Below the pieces are notes generated by a model that made no database searches, was not told the DNA's origin, and worked only from the letters and a program-made list of their open reading frames with translations. From Eudorina sp. 2006-703-Eu-15 (taxonomy: Eukaryota > Chlorophyta > Chlorophyceae > Chlamydomonadales > Volvocaceae), in the NCBI GenBank assembly GCA_003117195.1, contig BDSI01000062.1:656377-720376 (forward strand): a DNA stretch of 64,000 nt, given 5' to 3'. Position 1 is the first letter of the stretch. Each line of letters opens with the position of its first letter. Both the position numbers and the translations under genes were made by a program. Positions 57,501-64,000 of this stretch are shown in pieces.

Positions 57501-58830
57501 TTAAACACACACATGCTGAACGTGCGGACGGACGTGAACGGAGGTCACTGTCATGGGCGGGAACGCTGCAGGGCTCCACACCCGGGCAGCCGTTGCGTGG
57601 GAGACCGGGTGAACGAACCCCCCGCGGAACCAATAATGATCCAGCATCTTTCCAGCATTCCAGCTCGAGCCCCGCGCGTCGCTGGGCACCACTGACCCGC
57701 GGTTCACCACCGACCCGCGGGTCACTGAGAACGGTACCCACCCTACCCGGTCACTGCGTCATGAGCGGCGGACCCCTGGCTCGCGTGAACTCTGCATCAT
57801 CCGCGGTGGACCCGGGCGGTCCCCACCCGGGCGGTCCAATTAATTGGCCCAGAACCGACACTGGGCGGGACCCACCAAGGATTGCACACCCATCCATCCA
57901 TCTCCACACGTAATACAGCCAAAGATACAAACGACACCGTCAATAACCGGAGCGCCTGCACTGCCGCTCCCAGAATCCGCGACTGGAAAGCGCGCTGCCC
58001 CCGCACCCGCCTCCCCCACCGACCCGACGGGAGGAGGCGACCTACCGGGATCCTGCCCGGGCCTGCGCCACCCCGCCCATCCCCCCTGGACAGAACGCCA
58101 GTGCCTTTGCCTTCTACCACTTCATGTTGTGTCCCCTCAAGTTAAGACCCAGAAATCCAGATTTCTGAAGAATTTCATCCAGGCCCCTTGACCCTGAGCC
58201 ATTGCAGCTAACCGAGGACCGGTTATGGAATTCACTTTGTTTTCGATGACGATGATCCCTTCGAAAGGGGACTACGGGTTCAAGGCCGCGCGCCCAGGGG
58301 GGGCAAGCGGGGTTCCCCACGGTTCCCCCGGCAAGCAGCCGAGCACGCATGCGCCGACCGGCGGGTGTGCATGAACGGGGCGCAGATGCGCTTTCGCTTT
58401 GTCAAACGCCTTCAATCGATAATAACAAGAAGTTTAGAGTGGAAGGCGTGAGTAAATGTGGGTACACACGTGTCGCAGCGAAGGACACGTCATAGTGCAC
58501 CACTGGTGCACAGGCCAAAGTGGAGGCTGCACCTGAGCCGGTAGATGGCCAAAACGAATAATAACATCATCTTTGATTCCAGCTTGGCCTTCGCACATAT
58601 ATGCATCGTTCCCTGTCGCCAGCGTCGTGCGGGGCCGTTTCAGAGGCACAGAGCAGTGCCTCCAGCGAAAGAACACTAACTTTAGGCACTTGCGTAAACA
58701 CTTAGGATATGGTTATGATTATCATTATCGCTCTCAACAATTTGCGCACGCGTAGAGAAGCGTACGGCAGTCGTTCCGAGCCGGTTTGGAGCATTTGGTC
58801 TGGCGGACGCGCCTTCGATCTAACTTGTGA

Positions 58831-60273
58831 ATGTCTGACGACATCGCGGCGGCGCTGACCGGCGGCCTGCTGCCCGCCCTGGAGCGCCTGCTGCGTCGCG
58901 CCTGCCGGGACCCGTCTGGCCCGGAGCACCGCTTGCTGGGCGCGATGCTTGACGGCACTTGGTACCCGTTGCCGTACCTGCCTGCGTACGGCAGTGACCG
59001 GCAGGTGGCGTCTTTCGCGGCCACGCTGCACAAGGTGCGCCGCCGCTGGGACAGCTGCGAGGCGCCGGCGGCGGCCCGGGCTGAAGCCGAACGGGGCATG
59101 CCGTCAGGGTTTGAAGACCTGAGAGAAGATTTGGTCAGCGTGCACAGGCTGGTTTCGGAGCTAGATGTGGCCCTGCTGCTCGTCGATCCACTGGTGAAGT
59201 GGACAACGGCGCTGCGGGACAGACCCGAACAGCGCTTTGGCGCGGACAGGCGGCCTGTGCCCTTGCTTCCGCTGCAGCAGCTGGGGGCGGTGCTGTTTGA
59301 AGAGTCGCCTGCAGCGGAGTCTGCCTTGTCGCGCGGCGCGGGGCAGCTGATTCGGGACTTTGAGGAGCTGTGCCGCCGGGCGGCAGTGCCCGAAGGGGCT
59401 ACGGACTACGAGTTGGCTCGCAGGTCTTGGAGAGGCCTGGGGATACAGGTTCAATGGGCTGTCCTGCTGACCTCTCCGGTGCTGGCTCCTGGGCGCCAGG
59501 GAGGGTCCAGCCTCTGCGGGCACCAGGGAGGGTCCAGCCTCTGCGGGCACCAGGGAGGGTCCAGCCTCTGCGGGCACCAGGGAGGGTCCAGCCTCTGCGG
59601 GCACCAGGGAGGGTCCAGCCTCTGCGGGCACCAGGGAGGGTCCAGCCTCTGCGGGCACCAGGGAGGGTCCAGCCTCTGCGGGCACCAGGGAGGGGCCAGC
59701 CTTTGCGGGCACCAGGGAGGGGCCAGCCTCTGCGGGCACCATTCGGCGGCAGCGGCGGCGGCGCCGTCACAGCCCGTGTCGTACTGGCCCCAGGAGCTCG
59801 TCCGCAGCCTGGCGGCCGACCTGGAGGCTGAGGAAGATGGCGTTGCCCGTTTGGTGGAGGGGCTGGCTTTATGTTTAAGCTTATGGAACGCGGGTCAGTC
59901 GGCGGAGGAGGAGCACTGTGATTATGGCCTGCAGGCAGTGGCTGAAATTGCGGCGCCACATGCGAAATTGATGGCCCTTCACAGCCTGGCCTCCCCGGCG
60001 GACCTGTCCTCAGCCCTGCCCACGTGCTCCAACCCCGCCTGCACCAACCTGGAGGGCGACACGGAGGCGGAGCTGCGGCTGCAGGCCTGCGGCCGTTGCC
60101 GTACGGTGTCGTACTGCAGCCGCGACTGCCAGAAGGCGCACTGGGGGGCGGGTCACAAGGCGGAGTGCGTCGTCGGGCCGGTCGGGGCGGGGGCGGATGC
60201 GGCTGGGGCGGCGGCGGCGACTGTGGGCGAGACGAGGGCGGCGGGGGTCGCGGGGACTTCGGCGGAGGAGTAA
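58831..60273 (+). CDS. MYND zinc-finger protein, truncated tandem copy 3
   Basis: One open exon of 480 aa starting at ATG 58831 (MSDDIAAALTGGLLPALERL). Homology to copy 2 begins abruptly at GACGACATCGCGG, so everything encoded by the first exon is missing. From there it is very close to copy 2 (RLVSELDVALLLVDP, LLPLQQLGAVLFEESPAAES, GAGQLIRDFEELCRRAAVPE). It then has nine 9-residue repeats (GGSSLCGHQ type) instead of EGPASAGAR repeats, lacks the copy 2 segment equivalent to about 54081-54615, and rejoins the copy 2 frame at PVSYWPQELVRSLAADLEAE. The MYND finger is intact (CSNPACTNLEGDTEAELRLQ, CGRCRTVSYCSRDCQKAHW, AGHKAECVVG), followed by a new Gly/Ala tail. No promoter is evident; it may be an expressed short paralogue or a young pseudogene that has kept its frame. 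Confidence 0.6.
   Translation: MSDDIAAALTGGLLPALERLLRRACRDPSGPEHRLLGAMLDGTWYPLPYLPAYGSDRQVASFAATLHKVRRRWDSCEAPAAARAEAERGMPSGFEDLREDLVSVHRLVSELDVALLLVDPLVKWTTALRDRPEQRFGADRRPVPLLPLQQLGAVLFEESPAAESALSRGAGQLIRDFEELCRRAAVPEGATDYELARRSWRGLGIQVQWAVLLTSPVLAPGRQGGSSLCGHQGGSSLCGHQGGSSLCGHQGGSSLCGHQGGSSLCGHQGGSSLCGHQGGSSLCGHQGGASLCGHQGGASLCGHHSAAAAAAPSQPVSYWPQELVRSLAADLEAEEDGVARLVEGLALCLSLWNAGQSAEEEHCDYGLQAVAEIAAPHAKLMALHSLASPADLSSALPTCSNPACTNLEGDTEAELRLQACGRCRTVSYCSRDCQKAHWGAGHKAECVVGPVGAGADAAGAAAATVGETRAAGVAGTSAEE
59500..59742 (+). repeat. Coding 27-bp minisatellite, nine units (copy 3)
   Basis: Nine near-identical 27-bp units read as GGSSLCGHQ (seven), GGASLCGHQ and GGASLCGHH. The DNA unit is the same as in copy 2 but is read in a different frame. 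One stray copy lies outside the gene at about 60685-60720. Confidence 0.95.
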
Positions 60274-62272
60274 TATAGGCTGAGATGGGGCCGGCGGGTT
60301 CGAGGGCCGGCTGTGTGTTCAGGGACGGGGGCGGTTGGGATGACGGAATTTGTGTTTGGCTCAAGCCGCAATCCAGAGCAGCCCTACCTTACCCCTCAGA
60401 AACGGCTGGCGCTGGGTCCGATGCATGTCCATGCGAAATAGACGACGCATCATGTAGGGAGAGGTCAAGCTGGTTTGATTGGTCGGTTGATTGGGACAAG
60501 CAGCCATGACGCGCACCAGACAGCTAAAGTCCGCAATACGATCGACAAGCGTTTCCATGCAAACATGCCGTACGTAAGCACCGCACTTATCGATGTTAGT
60601 TTTTGTGGGGAGGGGGAAGGCGGAGGGTGGTGGGGAGGGGGAAGGCGGAGGGTGGTGGGGAAGGGGGTGGTGGGGGAAGCAGGGTCACCAGGGAGGGGCC
60701 AGCCTCTGCGGGCACCAGGGTGGGCATGCGAGTGCCGTACACTGCCAGCAGTGCCGTGCCTCATCTGAAAGCCATTTGTCGCCTTGCTTGCTTATATTAT
60801 AGCGGCGGGCCGGTCGTATTTGCCTAGTTGTCCTACTGCTATGTACGTAGGAACCACACGGATCGATGATTTTTTCAATTGTGGGATCCATTGAATGCGA
60901 GTGCGTGTTGTGATGTGCGTTGCCTCATGGCGGCGCTGGGTTTGTGGGGGGTGATATTTAATCCTTACGCGCGTGGGAGCCGCCCGCCTTAACTAACACC
61001 CATCCATCCATTCATTACAGGATCCACTCAGCTTCCTGATACCGCTCTGAATCGCTCGCACTTGCGCTATCTTCTTGTTTCTTGCTGTGGTGGGCAGGAG
61101 ATGTTTGCGCAAACCACAGCAAGCGATGCGCAGCTGATCCAATAATCATCCCCAGGACAAAAGGACACATGCATAGCAGAAGCTAACTGTTCTGCCGATG
61201 TGGGTTAAAGCCTTGATTCACCCTACTTATTCACCCGGAAAGCAAAGGCGCAAGCGCCAACTAATGCTCGCCCGTGTAGAACGCAAACCTACATTTTATT
61301 GTATGAGCAATGTAAATCTCCCTTCGTGTGATTTTCTTCCTTACCAGCTACGGTTGTACATTTATCGCTTCTGTTATGAATCATAACATGCACGCTGCCC
61401 TTTGTATAAAGCATTGTCTGCAAAAAATGCTTATAGATCATCATATTGCAAATGATCAAAATCAATCAAGAAGATAAGTAAACTGCTCTGTTCTTGAGGA
61501 AGAAATCCGTCGTTCCATTACACGGAAGGGGTCCTGCTTACGATTCAGGGTAATTAAATCAAGCACCGGGTCCAATTTGCGTGAATCAACCTATGTGTGG
61601 ATGAATGCGACGAGTAAGGGTGAAACGGGTAAGTTGCGAAAAATGCCTAGTACAAGCGGTAAGAAATTGCTGTCGAATGTAATCAGGCTTAGAGATGTGT
61701 AATGCAATGACTGTGAAAAGCCAGTGATTCGCTGATGCCAAGCGGGCGTACGTACGGATACCGAGAAGTCGCTTAATTAGGTGTTAAAGAGAACTGAGCC
61801 GCGAGAAGCGAAGTCCAGCGTAATAGCCGATGGTGGCGACTTAATTAGGTGTGTGAGTGCCTTTACACACCAGTTACATGAGTGGTGTTTCTTCATTGCT
61901 ATACACACGTTCGTTCAGACCTCTGGAGCGGCACCTGGGCTCATCCTGCGGTACATAATTGACCTACACTGCTAACGGCTGCAAGAAACATATGATCACA
62001 ACAAAAACATAAGAATTTCAGGAAATCGTTGAAAGTAGAGTATCAGGCGTGAACGAACTTTCACCCGTACAACATCAGAAAAAAACTCCCAAACGTACAA
62101 AGCTTTGAATGGCCACCTCGATAGCTATATTACCATTCCATACCTACATTAACATGTCTAGCGGAAACCATTGCGGCTTCTACAATAGGTCGCTGTTGCG
62201 GCGGCTCAGGATATGTTAGCACGTTCGCTGATTCTTCCATTATAGATTCTCGATAACCTTTCCGGTTAGGCA
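60274..62272. other. Intergenic region downstream of MYND copy 3
   Basis: 60470-60520 retains a trace of the duplicated 3' flank (GGTTGATTGGGACAAGCAGC then catgacgc). 60605-60665 has two units of GGGGAAGGCGGAGGGTGGTG followed by a stray 27-bp minisatellite unit. Lower-GC DNA from 61000 to 62270 contains a copy of the left part of the GT-linked element at 61792-61820. No gene was supported. Confidence 0.4.
61792..61822 (+). repeat. Dispersed GT-linked element, left part
   Basis: AACTGAGCCGCGAGAAGCGA then agtccagcg, matching 19603-19629 exactly over this core. Confidence 0.6.
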
Positions 62273-63409
62273 ATGGGTTGTGGAGCTTCGAAGCCGGCCA
62301 CGCCGGTGAGTTCTGGCCACAAGCTAACTCAATCGTTCCCTTTGGCTCTTGGAGCGCACGTGGGCCCACCGCAACTCAATCTCTCCCTTTGGACAGCAGT
62401 AGTAGTCTTCGTTTATTTCCTGCAAGAGCGTGCTTTTAGGCGTTCCTTGTGTGCCGTTGGGCGTACCGCTCGAGGGTTGTGCATCAACCATGCTAAAATT
62501 CACACACACACACACACACACACACATGCTAACATTCACGGAATTGTATTGCCGGAAAATGGACTGAAAGCTCTTTGCCGGCTTTTCAATGTTATGGAAG
62601 TAGTGCCCAGCGGTCGTCATGCCTTGCGTGCTGTTTGCATTTGTATGTCCTACCTGCAGCCTCCGGCCGAGCCAAGCAGAGCTCCCAACAGGAAGAGCGG
62701 CATCCAGATCAAGGAAGATGCCGCACAGCGCCGTTTGGGCACCGCTGCTCCGTATATAGGGGCGGTGGTGGATGTGCTGTCGGTGATACCAGACCCTTTT
62801 GGTGTGAGCGGCGTACTGGGACTTGCGTTGAAGAAGCTGCAGGAGCGCTGCGACGCCGTTGTCACCAATACCGACAATTGCCGGAAGCTGCTGGAGACGG
62901 CGAAGTGGAGCCGCGAGTGCCTGGAAGGCGTGGATCCTGCAGCCTGGTCAAACGTTGAAGCAGAGAAGAAAGAGCTGTTGGCAGCCCTGGACGGCGCATG
63001 CGAGTTTCTGGAGTCGTTCGGCAGCGCCAGCTTTTGTCAGCGCCTGGTGAGTGTGTACGTACATGGGGGTTTAGTTGGGGTCGGGTGCATGGGGCTGGCG
63101 CCGCCGGTACATATGATGCAGATTGACGTGCATGCCCAGCAGATGTTGCTTGGTGGGCTGGGGAGAAGGGGGCAGGGGAGGGTATGTATGAGGTGTAGGT
63201 GTAGGTGTAAACACACAGATGTACAGCCAGGGCTCGCGCACCAACGGACATACAGCAGGTTCGTTGCCCCATTATTTATTCACACACGCGACCCCTGTGC
63301 CTTTCGGCCGCCCCTTTCCTTGCTTGCATCCCTCCCTCACCAGCTGCACGCGGGCAGAGATGCGGACGATTTCCGGCGTCACCACCAACAGATAACCGAA
63401 TTCACACAG
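62273..63409 (+). CDS. Putative N-myristoylated protein with MLKL-like N-terminal helical domain (3' part outside window)
   Basis: Exons 62273-62305, 62660-63046 and 63344-63409 join in phase 0 and give 162 residues so far. The start MGCGASKPATP is a classic N-myristoylation signal (Gly2, Ser6) with Cys3 for palmitoylation. Exon 2 then reads IQIKEDAAQRRLGTAAPYIG, AVVDVLSVIPDPFGVSG, LALKKLQERCDAVVTNTDNC, RKLLETAKWSRECLEGVDP, EKKELLAALDGACEFLESFG; exon 3 adds LHAGRDADDFRRHHQQITEF. The spacing of hydrophobic and charged residues resembles the four-helix N-terminal domain of MLKL and related plant proteins (inference by eye). Such proteins often continue into a kinase, WD40 or LRR domain, but that lies beyond the window. 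A longer read-through of intron 1 is open, yet contains a (CA)n tract (62500-62526) and a clear GTGAGT donor, so splicing is favoured. Confidence 0.6.
62500..62526 (+). repeat. (CA)n microsatellite in intron 1
   Basis: About 13 CA units within intron 1 of the MLKL-like gene. Confidence 0.9.
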
Positions 63410-63820
63410 GTACGCGTGCAAACCGCAGGTCTAGCAGGTCTAGGTATCGATCGGGGCTGTAACGAAGGTAGCAGGGAATGTCCGATTGGACGCGCGGTGC
63501 AGGCCATCATCGCGTGGATGGATGGACGGACAGTCATGCATACGTACATACAGGGGTTTCGTTGTCGTAGTTCCTTGTTTATTTGTTCCTGCCGCACCTA
63601 TCTACCTCTATTTGCATGGTTGGATTGCCTTGCATCAACATCAGTTTCATACCTACGCCGCCCGCCGCAATCGATGGTACGACTCTAAGCAGGCCTGACA
63701 TTCTTGCGTGATGATGGCGCCAACGAACAGAATTACCATTTGCATCTTGCTTGCTTTCCTTGAGTTTTTACGTTAAGGCCCAAGTCAGCTATCAATCCCT
63801 GCATTTATATTCACACAAGA

Positions 63821-64000
63821 TCCCGCTAGCCAACCGGGCGATGGGCCCTCATCCCGCTAGCCAACCGGATGATGGGCCCTCATCCCGCTAGCCAACCGGG
63901 CGATGGCCCACATCCCGCTAGCCAACCGGGCGATGGGCCCACATCCCGCTAGCCAACCGGGCGATGGGCCCACATCCCGCTAGCCAACCGGGCGATGGGC
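63821..64000 (+). repeat. 31-bp satellite running off the right edge
   Basis: At least five full copies plus a partial one of a 31-bp unit (TCCCGCTAGCCAACCGGGCG then atgggcccaca), units starting near 63821, 63852, 63883, 63913, 63944 and 63975; one unit is a base shorter. It contains the palindromes GCTAGC and GGGCCC. It probably lies in an intron of the MLKL-like gene. Confidence 0.95.

Larger units (their letters stand above)
55060..58830. other. Region between MYND copies 2 and 3
   Basis: 55230-56003 is the duplicated 3' flank. A (GGT)n tract lies at 56031-56060. 57426-57464 is an inverted copy of the right part of the GT-linked element beside CA-rich DNA. 57690-57850 has repeated CGACCCGCGGGTC- and CCCGGGCGGTCC-like words. 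Lower-GC DNA at 56440-57000 and 58360-58760 shows nothing recognisable. No gene was supported. Confidence 0.4.

Noticed and set aside
62306..62659. Read-through of MLKL-like intron 1, giving a 471-codon single frame with later introns
   Set aside because: The frame happens to be open but contains a (CA)n tract coding His-Thr repeats. GTGAGT at 62306 and CTGCAG at 62654 form a good intron that preserves the frame.
63821..64000. CRISPR-like direct repeats
   Set aside because: The 31-bp units are contiguous with no unique spacers, and the DNA is eukaryotic; it is a satellite.

Overview
The window looks like nuclear DNA from a volvocine-type green alga (Chlamydomonas, Gonium or Volvox relatives). 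This rests on high GC, genes split by many GT-AG introns, long Ala/Gly/Gln runs inside coding exons, (GT)n tracts, abundant minisatellites, TGTAA-type poly(A) signals, and plant/algal gene families. No ribosomal RNA, convincing tRNA, CRISPR array or bacterial operon was seen. Gene models were built by hand from splice sites, reading phase and protein family resemblance; exon coordinates are given in the entries.

Left part (1-28 kb). The minus strand of 1-3.3 kb holds exons of a large low-complexity protein of unknown function. A ten-exon plus-strand gene (6.4-12.9 kb) encodes an F-box protein with a right-handed beta-helix domain (FBXO11-like) and a Ser/Asp/Glu-rich tail. A single-exon minus gene (15.75-16.47 kb) encodes the beta subunit of the signal recognition particle receptor. 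It is divergent from a six-exon RING/CHY zinc-finger E3 ligase of the RCHY1/PIRH2 type (17.06-21.74 kb). A four-exon minus gene (25.9-28.3 kb) encodes a monoacylglycerol-lipase-like alpha/beta hydrolase with an intact Ser-Asp-His triad.

Middle (30-43 kb). A large minus-strand low-complexity protein (30.0-35.8 kb, several exons, unknown function) is divergent from a ten-exon WDR74/NSA1 ribosome-biogenesis WD40 gene (36.2-43.1 kb).

Right part (44-64 kb). Three tandem copies of a MYND zinc-finger gene lie at 44.3-48.6, 50.5-55.1 and 58.8-60.3 kb. The first two are full-length two-exon genes with one intron in the same place and phase; the third is a 5'-truncated, internally deleted but open copy. 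Their 3' flanks are duplicated too. The window ends inside a gene for a putatively N-myristoylated protein whose first visible domain resembles the four-helix N-terminal domain of MLKL-like proteins, followed by a 31-bp satellite running off the edge.

The least ordinary signals are in the introns. A short dispersed element (core ATATGTCTACCAATTTCCTG) recurs in six introns of three unrelated genes. Tandem repeats start at or near 5' splice sites of several introns; in the RCHY1 gene the exon end plus its donor site is repeated in frame. A 27-bp coding minisatellite in the MYND genes is read in two different frames in two paralogues.
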